Below, one piece after another: positions 43,074 to 51,760 of a DNA stretch of 64,000 nt (position 1 is its first letter; the number at the start of each line of letters is the position of its first letter). This DNA is from Dactylosporangium fulvum. GTDB lineage: Bacteria > Actinomycetota > Actinomycetes > Mycobacteriales > Micromonosporaceae. The stretch spans positions 5,852,501-5,916,500 of the forward strand of contig NZ_CP073720.1 of NCBI RefSeq assembly GCF_025137375.1, given 5' to 3'. The notes under the pieces are model-generated. The model was not told the origin of the DNA. It saw nothing but the letters and a program-made list of their open reading frames with translations, and searched no databases. The translations under genes were made by a program, and so were the position numbers.

Positions 43074-45103
43074 GCCGCACGCACCAGCAGGTAGCCGCGG
43101 GCGTCGACCGAGACCCGCTGGCCCGACGGCACCACGGTCGTCGACGTGCCCTCGTCGACGAGCGCCGGCCCGTCGAAGGCGTCGCCCGGCTGGAGCAGCG
43201 CCCGGTCGTAGACGGCGAACGGCACGACCGCCCGGGCGCCGAAGTCGAACGCGTCCCGGCGCCCGAGCAGGGCCCGGTCCGGGTTCCCGTCGCCCGGCGG
43301 ATGCTCGACCAGCGTGGGACTCGCGGTGCGGCCCACCGCGCGCAGTCGCAGGTTGAGGATCTGGAGGCGGTTGGCCATCGCGTGGCCGTACCGCGCCTCG
43401 TGCAGTTCCTGGAACGCGGCCCGCACGGCCTCGGGGTCGAGCCCGCGCCCGACGGTGACCGTGAGGCTGTGCTCCTGCCCGAGATACCGCAGCTCCAGCT
43501 GGCGTTGCAGGACCGCCAGCGACGCCGGCACGCCCTGCGCGGTCAGCGACTCCATCGCCTCGGCCTCGATCTCGGCGAAGGTCGCCTCGACCGCGGCCGG
43601 CTCCACCTCGTCGAGCGGCTTCATCAGGGTGCGGCTGAAGTTGTCCTCGATGTCGGCGCTGAGCATGCCCCAGGCCGAGAACCCCGACGGCGCGAACGGC
43701 ACGATCACCTCGGCGATGCCCATCTCCCGGGCGAGCAGCGGCGCCAGCAGCGGACCCGCGCCGCCGAAGGCGAGCAGGGAGAACTGCCGCGGGTCGCGCC
43801 CGCGCTCGACGGTGATCTGGCGGACCGCGCCGACGGTGCGCGCGAGCAGCACGTCGAAGATGCCGGCGGCCGCCGCCTCGACCGGCAGGCCCAGCGGCTG
43901 GGCGATCTGCTCGTCGAGCGCCTTGCGGGCCGCGTCGGCCTGCAGGCCCATCTCGCCGCCGAGGAAGCGGTCCGGGTCGACGTAGCCCAGCGCGACCGCC
44001 GCGTCCGTGACGGTCGGCCGGGTGCCGCCGCGGCCGTAGCAGACCGGGCCGGGGTCGGCGCCCGCGCTCTGCGGGCCGACCTTGAGCAGGCCCCGGTCGA
44101 GCCAGGCGATCGAGCCGCCGCCGGCGCCGATGGTGCGGATGTCGTACGTCGGGATCAGCAGCGGGAAGTGCTCCAGCTGCGCCTCGTGGGCGGCGACGGC
44201 GCTGCCGTTCTCGATGACGCACGCGTCGAGCGAGGTGCCGCCGATGTCGAACGTGAGGAGGCTGTCGCGGCCCAGCGCGTCGGCGAGGTAGGCCGCGCCG
44301 ACGATGCCGCCGGCGGGTCCGCTGAGGACCGTGTGGGTCGGTGAGCGCTTGGCCGCGGCGCTGGTCATCGACCCGCCGCCGGAGCGCATGATGAGGAAGC
44401 GGCCCGCGAAGCCGCCCTCGGCGAGGCCCTGCTCCAGCTCGTCGACGTAGCGCTCGAAGATCGGCCGGATGTAGGCCTCCAGCACCGTCGTGCTGGTGCG
44501 CTCGTACTCCCGGTACTCGCGGGCGATGTCGGTCGACAGCGACAGGCTGACGTCGGGGTACCGCTCGCGGATGAGCGCCGCCGCGGCGCGCTCGTGCGAC
44601 GGGTCGAGGAACGCGTGGAGGAAGCAGATCGCGATCGACCTCACGCCCTGTACCTCGACGAGCTCACGGGCCGCGGCCAGCACCGAGTCGGCGTCGAGGT
44701 CCTCGACCACGCGGCCCTTGTAGTCGAGCCGGCCCTGCACGCCGGCCGTGTGGCGGCGCTTCACCAGGCCGGGCGGGCGCTCGTACTGGAAGTCGTACAT
44801 GTGGTCGGACGGGACGTTGCCGCGGCCGATCAGAAAGACGTCCCGGAAGCCCTCGTTGGTGATGATGCCGGTCGCGGCGCCGCGGCGCTCCAGCACCGCG
44901 TTGAGACCCAGCGTCGTGCCGTGGATGAACAGCTCCACGTCGGACAGGTCCGTGCCGAGCGCGGCGACCGCGGCGAGCACACCGTCGGCCGGTCGGGCCG
45001 GGGTCGTCGAGGCCTTGCGGAACCGCACCCGGTTGGTCCGGGTGTCCAGTTCCATCGCGTCGACGAACGTGCCGCCGATGTCGACGGCCAACCTGAGACT
45101 CAC
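43070..45103 (-). CDS. Hydantoinase A/5-oxoprolinase family ATPase subunit
   Basis: A 677-residue HyuA-type protein. The N-terminal actin-like ATPase fold opens with LRLAVDIGGTFVDAM, followed by LFIHGTTLGLNAVLERRGA and the hydantoinase A core. A second phosphate loop, LLTFDIGGTSLDACVIENG, lies near 290, and GAGGGSIAWLDRGLLKVGPQ and SAGADPGPVCYGRGG come after it. The C-terminal domain carries ITVERGRDPRQFSLLAFGGA. It couples ATP hydrolysis to opening or carboxylating a cyclic or carbonyl substrate. GTG at 45101-45103 overlaps the ABC ATPase stop as GTGA. The true substrate is unknown: hydantoin, N-methylhydantoin, 5-oxoproline or an aromatic ketone are all compatible. Confidence 0.88.
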   Translation of the reverse strand: MSLRLAVDIGGTFVDAMELDTRTNRVRFRKASTTPARPADGVLAAVAALGTDLSDVELFIHGTTLGLNAVLERRGAATGIITNEGFRDVFLIGRGNVPSDHMYDFQYERPPGLVKRRHTAGVQGRLDYKGRVVEDLDADSVLAAARELVEVQGVRSIAICFLHAFLDPSHERAAAALIRERYPDVSLSLSTDIAREYREYERTSTTVLEAYIRPIFERYVDELEQGLAEGGFAGRFLIMRSGGGSMTSAAAKRSPTHTVLSGPAGGIVGAAYLADALGRDSLLTFDIGGTSLDACVIENGSAVAAHEAQLEHFPLLIPTYDIRTIGAGGGSIAWLDRGLLKVGPQSAGADPGPVCYGRGGTRPTVTDAAVALGYVDPDRFLGGEMGLQADAARKALDEQIAQPLGLPVEAAAAGIFDVLLARTVGAVRQITVERGRDPRQFSLLAFGGAGPLLAPLLAREMGIAEVIVPFAPSGFSAWGMLSADIEDNFSRTLMKPLDEVEPAAVEATFAEIEAEAMESLTAQGVPASLAVLQRQLELRYLGQEHSLTVTVGRGLDPEAVRAAFQELHEARYGHAMANRLQILNLRLRAVGRTASPTLVEHPPGDGNPDRALLGRRDAFDFGARAVVPFAVYDRALLQPGDAFDGPALVDEGTSTTVVPSGQRVSVDARGYLLVRAA

Positions 45104-46992
45104 ACCGACTCCCCAATCTCCGGCACCCGCCAGCAGGCGGCCCGGCTCTCCCCGTACTGCTGCAACTGTTGGTCCTCGGCGCGGCACCGGTCGGTGGCGA
45201 ACGGGCACCGGGCGGCGAGCGCGCACCCGGACGTCGCGTCGGCCTCCTCGAGGTCGCGGACGAGCGTCACCCCGCGCGAGAGCAACGCCCGCGTGTACGG
45301 GTGCCGCGGGTCGGCGAAGACCTCCCCGACCGGCCCCTCCTCGACGATCCGGCCGAGATAGAGCACGACGACCCGGTCGGCGAAGCCGCGCACGGTGGCG
45401 AGGTCGTGCGAGATGAACACGGAGCCGTGCGAACGGTCGGCGGCCACCTCGTCGATGACGGCGAGGATCTGCGCCTGCACGGTCACGTCGAGCGCCGAGG
45501 TCGGCTCGTCGAAGACGATCAGGTCCGGCTCGGCGACGAGCGCGCGGGCGATGCCGACCCGCTGTGCCTGGCCGCCGCTGAGCTCGTGCGGCCGGCGGCC
45601 GAGGATCGACCGGTCGAGCTTCATCCGGTCGAGCACGGCGGCGGCCCGGCGGGCCCGCTCGGCCGCGGGGACGCCGAGCGCGCGCAGCGGCTCGCCGATC
45701 GCGTCCTCGATCGTCCGGCGCGGGCTGAGCGAGCCGATCGGGTCCTGGAAGACGAGGGCGCTGCGCGCGGCCTTGACCGTGCCGCCGGTGGGCTTGGCGA
45801 GCCCGACGATGAGCCGGGCGAGCGTGCTCTTGCCGCAGCCGCTCTCACCGACGACGCCGACCCGCTCGCCCGCGTCGACCGTGAGGCTCACCCCGCGCAG
45901 CGCGTGGTGCCCGCCGCGGCCGAACCGGCTCTTGTAGACCACGTGCGCGTCGTCGACGACGAGCACGGGCCCGGCGGCCGGGGCCTTCCCGGGCCGCCGG
46001 GTGGTGACCCGGAGCGTCACGTCGGCTTCCTGCCGCGCGTCGACCCCGTCGCGCAGCGGGTGGAAGCAGGCCGCGGTCCAGCTGCGCCCCTGCGTGGTCA
46101 GCGCCGGTCGGGAGGCCCGGCAGTCGTCCTCGGCGTGCGCGCAGCGCGGGGCGAAGGGGCAGGCGTCCGGGGCCTCGCGCAGCAACGGCATCGCGCCCGG
46201 CGTCACGACCACGGGCCGGCCGCCGAGGTCCGGAACGGAGCGCAGCAGCGCCCGGGTGTAGGGGTGCGCCGGTGCGGTCAGCACCCGCCGGGCCGGGCCG
46301 GTCTCGGCGACCGTGCCGGCGTAGAGGACCACGATGCGGTCGCAGACGTCCGCGATCGCGTTGATGTCGTGGGAGACCAGCAGCACACCGCGGCCGTCGT
46401 TGTCGGCGGCGTGGCGGAACTGGCGCAGGATCTCGGTCGTCAGCGTGACGTCGAGGCCAGTGGTCGGCTCGTCGGCGATGAGCAGCCGCGGCGCGCAGCC
46501 GGTCGCGAGCGAGATCATCACCCGCTGGGCCATGCCGCCCGACAGCTCGTGCGGGTAGGCGCCGAGGCGGCGGCGCGCGCTGCGGATGCCCACCGCCTCG
46601 AACAGCTCCAGTGCCGTCTCGTCGGCCCGCTCGTCGTCCATGCGCTGGTGGGTCGTGAGCCGGTCGACCAACTGCCGGCCCGCGGTCCGGGTCGGGCTGA
46701 GCGCGCCGCGCGGGTTCTGGAAGCACAGCGCGGCACCGTGGCCGCGGTGCTGGGCGAGCCGCTCGGCGGACATCGACAGCACGTCGACGCCGTCGAAGTC
46801 GACCCGGCCGGTCGCGACCGAGCCGGTCGGCAGCATGCCGACGACGGCGCGGCCGACCATGCTCTTCCCGCCGCCGCTCTCCCCGACGAGCCCGACGACC
46901 TCGCCGGTGTCGACGGTGAACGACACGTTGCTCAGCGCCGCGACGCGCCCGCCGATGACGACGGAGAGGTCTTCGATCGAAAGCAGGCTCAT
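45100..46992 (-). CDS. ABC transporter ATPase with two fused nucleotide-binding domains (DppD-DppF type)
   Basis: A 630-residue ATPase of the second peptide-type importer. Module 1: Walker A GESGGGKSM (unusual third Gly), signature LSGGMAQRV and Walker B LLIADEPTTGLD. Module 2: Walker A GESGCGKST, signature LSGGQAQRV and Walker B LIVFDEPTSALD. Each module ends in a Cys-rich oligopeptide-transport C-terminal motif (CPFAPRCAHAEDDC and CALAARCPFATDRC), which may bind an iron-sulfur cluster as in several Dpp ATPases. ATG at 46990-46992 lies 10 bp after the DppC stop. Same operon as HyuA/HyuB. Confidence 0.92.
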   Translation of the reverse strand: MSLLSIEDLSVVIGGRVAALSNVSFTVDTGEVVGLVGESGGGKSMVGRAVVGMLPTGSVATGRVDFDGVDVLSMSAERLAQHRGHGAALCFQNPRGALSPTRTAGRQLVDRLTTHQRMDDERADETALELFEAVGIRSARRRLGAYPHELSGGMAQRVMISLATGCAPRLLIADEPTTGLDVTLTTEILRQFRHAADNDGRGVLLVSHDINAIADVCDRIVVLYAGTVAETGPARRVLTAPAHPYTRALLRSVPDLGGRPVVVTPGAMPLLREAPDACPFAPRCAHAEDDCRASRPALTTQGRSWTAACFHPLRDGVDARQEADVTLRVTTRRPGKAPAAGPVLVVDDAHVVYKSRFGRGGHHALRGVSLTVDAGERVGVVGESGCGKSTLARLIVGLAKPTGGTVKAARSALVFQDPIGSLSPRRTIEDAIGEPLRALGVPAAERARRAAAVLDRMKLDRSILGRRPHELSGGQAQRVGIARALVAEPDLIVFDEPTSALDVTVQAQILAVIDEVAADRSHGSVFISHDLATVRGFADRVVVLYLGRIVEEGPVGEVFADPRHPYTRALLSRGVTLVRDLEEADATSGCALAARCPFATDRCRAEDQQLQQYGESRAACWRVPEIGESV

Positions 46993-47002
46993 GTGCGGCT
47001 CC

Positions 47003-47884
47003 TCACCGTCGGACCCGGTCCGCGCGCTCCTGCAGGCCCTCGCCGAGGAGGCTGAAGCCCAGGACGCAGACGAGCAGGGCGATGCCGGGCGGCACCGAGG
47101 TCCACCACCGGCCGGCGACCACGTCGCCGGTGCCGAGGCTGATCATGGCGCCCCACTCCGCGTCGGGCACCGGGATGCCCAGCCCGAGGAAGGACAGGCC
47201 GGCCAGCGTGAGCATGGCCCAGCCGCAGTTGAGCGGGGCGATCACCCGCACGGGCGTGATGCTGTTGGGCAGCACGTGCCGCCACAGCAGCCCGATCGTC
47301 GACGCCCCGGAGGTGCGGGCGGCGTCGACGAACGTCAGGTCGCGGACCGTGCGCACCTCGGCGCGCACCAGGCGGGCGTAGGCCGGCGCGTTGACCAGCG
47401 CGATCGCCACGGCCAGGTTGACCGGGCCGCTGCCCAGCAGGGCCGCGACGGCGAGCGCGAGGATGAACGTGGGGAAGGCCTGGAAGATGTCGGTCAGCCG
47501 CATCAGCGCGTCGTCGAGCCAGCCGCCGAAGTAGCCGGCGACCACGCCGAGGATGCTGCCCAACACGACCGCGGCGGCGACGGCGGCGACCGCGATGCCG
47601 AGGTCGACGCGGCCCGCGTAGAGCAGCCGGCTCCACACGTCCATGCCGTTGACGTCGGTGCCGAACAGGTGCGCGCCGCCGGGCGCGGCGAGGGTGCTGC
47701 CGTCCGGGTCGATCTCGTTCGGCCCCCACGAGCTGAGCAGCGGGGCGAACAGCACGGCGAGCGCGACGACGGCCAGGATCCCGGCGCCGGTCGCCACGAG
47801 CACCGTGCCGAAGCGGCCGTCCCGGTCGGCGGCGGGACCAGCGGGCGCGCCGCGCCGGCGGCGGCCGATGCGCATGACGGTCAT
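47003..47884 (-). CDS. Peptide-type ABC transporter permease (DppC)
   Basis: A 293-residue inner-membrane permease. The basic N-terminus precedes the first helix VLVATGAGILAVVALAVLFA. The DppC hallmark is AHLFGTDVNGMDVWSRLLYA. The EAA loop is DLTFVDAARTSGASTIGLLW, followed by RHVLPN. ATG at 47882-47884 shares one base with the DppB stop (TGATG) and has GAGGAT ahead. The frame extends much further upstream, but that is antisense to DppB. Pairs with the DppB-like permease. Confidence 0.9.
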   Translation of the reverse strand: MTVMRIGRRRRGAPAGPAADRDGRFGTVLVATGAGILAVVALAVLFAPLLSSWGPNEIDPDGSTLAAPGGAHLFGTDVNGMDVWSRLLYAGRVDLGIAVAAVAAAVVLGSILGVVAGYFGGWLDDALMRLTDIFQAFPTFILALAVAALLGSGPVNLAVAIALVNAPAYARLVRAEVRTVRDLTFVDAARTSGASTIGLLWRHVLPNSITPVRVIAPLNCGWAMLTLAGLSFLGLGIPVPDAEWGAMISLGTGDVVAGRWWTSVPPGIALLVCVLGFSLLGEGLQERADRVRR

Positions 47885-48894
47885 CAGATCCTCACCCTCG
47901 GGTCGAGCATGGCGTGGACCACGTCGGCGATCAGGAACACCACGACGTAGCACAGCGCGACCACCAGCACCGACGCCTGCACCACCGGGAAGTCGCGGTA
48001 GAGCAGGCCACGCAGCGCCCACTGGCCGAAGCCCTGCCAGGAGTAGACGTACTCGATCAGCACCGTCGACCCGATGGCGAAGCCGAAGACGAGGGCCGCG
48101 AGCGACGGGAGCCGGACGAGCGCCGCCCGCACCAGGTAGCCGCGACGCAGGAGCTTGCCGGGCAGCCCGTGCGCGGCCGCGGCCGCGTAGGGCTCGGACC
48201 GCAGCACCTCGAGGGCCGACGCGCGGACGCTGCGCAGCAGGGGCGCCACGATCGCGACGACCAGCGTGAGCACCGGGAGCACCAGGTGCCACAGGGCCGA
48301 GGTGAGCGCGGGCATGTTGCCGGTCAGCAGGGCGTCGAGCGCGTCGGCGCCGGTGATCGGGGTGAGGTCGGTGTCCGGGTCGACGCGCCCGCTGGGCGCC
48401 GGGAACCAGCCGAGGCCGGCGTAGCCGACGAGGATCAGCACCAGGCCGAGCCAGAACTCCGGCATCGAGTTGCCGATCAGCGCGAGCACCCGGATGCTGT
48501 GGTCGCCGGCCCGGTTAGCGTGCCGGGCCGACCACAGGCCGACGACGGTGGCGATCACCACGGCGATCGCCACCGCGAGCACGACCAGCTCCATCGTGGG
48601 GCCGAGCCGCAGCGCCAGCTCGCCGGTCACCGACTGTCCACTCTGGATCGACGTGCCGAGGTCACCGGTGAACAGGCCCCCGAGGTAGTCGAGGAACTGC
48701 TGCCACAGCGGCTTGTCGAGGCCGAACCGGGCCCGCGCCGCCGCCTCGTCGGCGGCGGTCGCGTTGGGCCCGAGGATGGTCCGGATCGGGTCACCCGGCA
48801 GCACCCGGACCAGCAGGAAAGTCACGACGACCACCCCGAGCAGGACCGGAATGAGCTGGAGCAGCCGGCGGACGACGAACCGGAGGATGCGCAT
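47884..48894 (-). CDS. Peptide-type ABC transporter permease (DppB)
   Basis: A 336-residue inner-membrane permease: first helix LLQLIPVLLGVVVVTFLLVR, then LPGDPIRTILGPNATAADEA, FGLDKPLWQQFLDYLGGLFT, the GTSIQSGQSVTGEL segment and an EAA loop around EPYAAAAAHGLPGKLLRRGY. About six helices. The ATG (48892-48894) follows the binding-protein TAG with no gap. The periplasmic loop between the first two helices is typical for DppB. Its operon position puts it in the importer of an unidentified substrate for the hydantoinase-like enzymes. Confidence 0.9.
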   Translation of the reverse strand: MRILRFVVRRLLQLIPVLLGVVVVTFLLVRVLPGDPIRTILGPNATAADEAAARARFGLDKPLWQQFLDYLGGLFTGDLGTSIQSGQSVTGELALRLGPTMELVVLAVAIAVVIATVVGLWSARHANRAGDHSIRVLALIGNSMPEFWLGLVLILVGYAGLGWFPAPSGRVDPDTDLTPITGADALDALLTGNMPALTSALWHLVLPVLTLVVAIVAPLLRSVRASALEVLRSEPYAAAAAHGLPGKLLRRGYLVRAALVRLPSLAALVFGFAIGSTVLIEYVYSWQGFGQWALRGLLYRDFPVVQASVLVVALCYVVVFLIADVVHAMLDPRVRI

Positions 48895-50529
48895 CTATGC
48901 CGACGCACTCACGAAGCGGAGGCGGGCCAGCCCGTCCATCGGTTGCACCCAGCCGCTCACCGACTTGCGCACCGGCAGGTTGAAGTTGGGCTGGCAGATC
49001 ACCACCCACGGCACGTCCTCGGCCATGATGTCCTGCACCTGCGCCCAGAGCTGGTTGCGCGCGGCCGGGTCGACGGTGGAGTGCGACTGCTGGTAGATCT
49101 GCTCGATCCGCGGGTTGCTGTAGTTGGCGTAGTTGAGGTTGGCGCCCTTGACGAAGCTCGTCGCGAGCATGTACTCGACATCGTTGACCCAGAGCTGGCC
49201 CGAGGTGATCTGCAGCGGGATGTTCTTCTTGCCCCGCCGGTCGGCGAGTGTCGCCGGGTCGAGCGGGGTCAGCTTGAGCTCGATGCCGGCCTTGCGCGCC
49301 TCGCTCTGCACCAGCACGGCGAGCTGCTGCTGCTCCTCGTTGTCGGTCTCGAAGACCAGCTCCGAGCTGATCGAGGTCTTGCCCGCCGCGGCGAGCGCCG
49401 CCTTGGCCTTGTCGATGTCGTACGTGTACGGGTAGCCCTTCTCGGAGTACCCGGGCATGTCGAGCGGCACGACGCTCTTCGCCGGACGGGCGTCGCCGCC
49501 GTAGACGTTGCGGATGATCTGCTCGTACGGCGTCGCGTAGGCCAGTGCCTTGCGCACGTTGACGTCGTCGAACGGCGCGGTGGTCGTCGACATCTGGATG
49601 GCGACCTGCTTGTTGCTGGCCGACGACAGCACCTCGACCCCGGCGGCGCTCTTCAGGTCCTTGATGTCGCGCGGGCTCGCGCCCAGCGCGATGTCGATGT
49701 CGCCGGCCTGCAGCTGGAGCCGCTGGTTGGCGGCCGCCGGCACGACCGAGATGCGGATGGTCTTCGTCTTGGCCGGTTCCGGGCCGGGGTAACCGTCGTT
49801 GGCGGTCAGCTCGATCTCCTGGCCCTGCGTGGCCTTGGTGACGTTGAAGTAGCCGCCGGTGGGCGGGTTCTTGGCGAACCACTCCTTGGCCCACGGGTCG
49901 GCGTCGGTGGCGTGCTTCTTCGCCTCCACCGAGTCGAAGACGTAGAGCGAGATGGCCTGGATCTGCCGGGTCAGCGCGCTCGGGAACTCCTGGTGGAACT
50001 CGACCGTGTAGTCGTCGACCACCACGACCTGCTCCGGCTTGGTGAGGCCGATCGTGCGGTAGATGCCGGCGACGTTGGCCTGTGCGGCGAACGCCCGGTC
50101 CTTCGACCACTTCACGTCGGCGGCCTTCATCTCGTTGCCGCTGGCGAACTTGACGCCCTTGCGGAGCTTGAGCGTCCAGACCTTCTGCGCCGCGTCCGGC
50201 TCGAACGACTCGGCGAAGGTCGGCATGATGGTCTCGGTGTCGAGGATCCTGCTGCCGCCGACCGTCTTCACGCCGTAGTCGATCATGTACGGGAAGACGT
50301 TCTTGTACAGCATGAGGGCGGTCAGGTCGAAGCCGACGAAGTCCTGGTCCCAGCTGCTGATGTAGCTCGATACCGCGATCTTGAGCGTTGAAGACTTGGC
50401 GCCGCCGGAGGCGGACGAAGAAGTGCTGTCCTTGCTGCCGCTCGCGCAAGCGCCGGTGGCGAGCAGGAGCGCGCCCACGCCGCCGAGCTGGAACACGGAG
50501 CGGCGGGAAAGACGGGGAGAGTCTGCCAT
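48895..50529 (-). CDS. Tat-exported SBP_bac_5 solute-binding lipoprotein
   Basis: A 544-residue binding protein. The signal peptide has a twin-arginine motif (SRRSVFQLG) followed by a hydrophobic core and lipobox ATGAC, so it should be exported folded by Tat and lipid-anchored. The mature part has SBP_bac_5 features, including KVWTLKLRKGVKFASGNEMK and IQMSTTTAPFDDVNVRKAL. ATG at 50527-50529 has GAGGAG six bases ahead. A promoter with a palindromic operator lies 32-60 bp upstream, making this the first gene of a 13-gene operon. Tat export is common for actinobacterial binding lipoproteins of this family. Confidence 0.9.
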   Translation of the reverse strand: MADSPRLSRRSVFQLGGVGALLLATGACASGSKDSTSSSASGGAKSSTLKIAVSSYISSWDQDFVGFDLTALMLYKNVFPYMIDYGVKTVGGSRILDTETIMPTFAESFEPDAAQKVWTLKLRKGVKFASGNEMKAADVKWSKDRAFAAQANVAGIYRTIGLTKPEQVVVVDDYTVEFHQEFPSALTRQIQAISLYVFDSVEAKKHATDADPWAKEWFAKNPPTGGYFNVTKATQGQEIELTANDGYPGPEPAKTKTIRISVVPAAANQRLQLQAGDIDIALGASPRDIKDLKSAAGVEVLSSASNKQVAIQMSTTTAPFDDVNVRKALAYATPYEQIIRNVYGGDARPAKSVVPLDMPGYSEKGYPYTYDIDKAKAALAAAGKTSISSELVFETDNEEQQQLAVLVQSEARKAGIELKLTPLDPATLADRRGKKNIPLQITSGQLWVNDVEYMLATSFVKGANLNYANYSNPRIEQIYQQSHSTVDPAARNQLWAQVQDIMAEDVPWVVICQPNFNLPVRKSVSGWVQPMDGLARLRFVSASA

Positions 50530-50560
50530 GTTCACTCCTCTGTTGGCCCGACCTCCCGAT

Positions 50561-50589
50561 GTTCTATCAGGCACGAGTTCAGTGAACAA
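50561..50589 (-). promoter_or_regulatory. Promoter with overlapping palindromic operator for the 13-gene operon
   Basis: On the minus strand TTGTTC (revcomp of 50584-50589), a 17-bp spacer and TAGAAC (revcomp of 50561-50566) form a good housekeeping-type promoter. The 11-bp palindrome GTTCA-G-TGAAC (50577-50587) overlaps the -35 box and would block polymerase when bound. The start codon of the binding protein lies 32 bp downstream of the -10. No regulator gene is adjacent. Confidence 0.5.
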
Positions 50590-50696
50590 GATGTGACTCC
50601 GTATGAACAGCAAAGTTACAGCTCACTGCGGCCGTATCGAGACGTGTGGCGGATGCCGGAGATCAGATTTGTTCACGTTGTTTCACAAGCACGAAA

Positions 50697-50732
50697 CACG
50701 AAGCTGCGCGACGTCCGTCGCGCAGCTTCGTG
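50697..50732 (-). terminator. Strong hairpin terminator after the tryptophan-degradation operon
   Basis: CACGAAGCTGCGCGACG (50697-50713), two bases and its exact complement (50716-50732) form a 17-bp perfect stem, with an effective loop of a few bases. It lies 35 bp past the ACMSD stop codon on the minus strand and before the promoter of the next operon. A T-rich stretch (TTTCGTGCTTGTG) follows on that strand. It separates the two convergent-in-function but independent operons. Confidence 0.7.
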
Positions 50733-50767
50733 TGGTGTGGGTGTTGCCGGTGGGACGGACGTGGCGG

Positions 50768-51760
50768 TCAGCGGCCCAGGAAACGCACGGCGTTGGCGCC
50801 CAGCAGCTTCGCGCGCTGGGCGTCGGTCAGGAAGTCCGCCGTGTCGACCACCGCGCCGACCGGGCGCTCGCCCAGCGGGTACGGATAGTCGCTACCGACC
50901 ATCACCCGGTCCTCGCCGAGGGTGTCGACCAGCAGCCGCAGGGCGGCCGGGTCGAACACGACCGAGTCGACCGAGAAGCGGTCGACGTAGTGCGACGGCG
51001 GATGCTCGGACCGGCCCCGGACCACGTCCCCGCGCCGGCGCCAGGCGTTCTCGGCCCGGCCGAGCCAGAACGCGAAGCTGCCGCCGCCATGGGCGAAGCA
51101 GATCCGCAGGCTCGGCGGTACCGCGTCGAACACGCCGCCGAGGATCATCGCCAGTACCGACAGGTGGGTCTCCGCCGGCATGCCGGTCAGCCAGCGGGCC
51201 ATCCAGCGGTCCAGTCGCGGGCCGGCCGGCATGTCCCAGGGGTGCACGAAGACCGGCGCGCCGACCGACGCGCAGTGCTGGAGGAACGACACGATACCCG
51301 GATCGTCGAGGTCGCGGTCGCCGACGTGGTTCCCGATCTCGACGCCGACGTGGCCGTTGGCCAGGCAGCGGTCAAGCTCGGCGCACGCCGCGTCCGGGTC
51401 CTGGAGCGGCACCTGGCAGAACGGCACAAACCGGTCCTCGCCCTCGGCGGCCAGCTTCAGCGTGAGGTCGTTGAAGATCCGGGCAACCTTGACCGCCTGG
51501 TCGGCCGGGCGGTCGTACGAGAAGAACACCGGCGTCGGGGAGATCACCTGAAGGTCCACGCCGTCGGCGGTCATGTCCGCGAGCCGGGTCGGCGCGTCCC
51601 AGCAGGCCGGACCGATCGGCCGGAACTCCGTCGAGCCGACCATGATCATGGCCTCGCGTTCGGAGTCGATGCGCAGCCACGGCCATCCGGTGCCGCCGCA
51701 CTCGGCCGCGAGATCCGGCCAGCCGTACGGCACCAGATGGGTATGGACGTCGATCCTCAT
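50768..51760 (-). CDS. nbaD: 2-amino-3-carboxymuconate-6-semialdehyde decarboxylase (ACMSD)
   Basis: A 330-residue amidohydrolase-fold decarboxylase that converts the unstable ring-cleavage product of 3-hydroxyanthranilate to 2-aminomuconate semialdehyde. It starts at ATG 51758-51760, overlapping the HAAO stop as ATGA; a longer frame lacks support. Zn ligands: VHTH (His6, His8), FVHPWD (His near 175), CFAHGGG (His near 225) and GSDYPYP (Asp near 292). The DMTADGVDLQVISPTP segment and FFSYDRPADQA are typical of ACMSD. It is the last gene of the 11-gene operon. It prevents spontaneous cyclization to quinolinate. Confidence 0.93.
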   Translation of the reverse strand: MRIDVHTHLVPYGWPDLAAECGGTGWPWLRIDSEREAMIMVGSTEFRPIGPACWDAPTRLADMTADGVDLQVISPTPVFFSYDRPADQAVKVARIFNDLTLKLAAEGEDRFVPFCQVPLQDPDAACAELDRCLANGHVGVEIGNHVGDRDLDDPGIVSFLQHCASVGAPVFVHPWDMPAGPRLDRWMARWLTGMPAETHLSVLAMILGGVFDAVPPSLRICFAHGGGSFAFWLGRAENAWRRRGDVVRGRSEHPPSHYVDRFSVDSVVFDPAALRLLVDTLGEDRVMVGSDYPYPLGERPVGAVVDTADFLTDAQRAKLLGANAVRFLGR

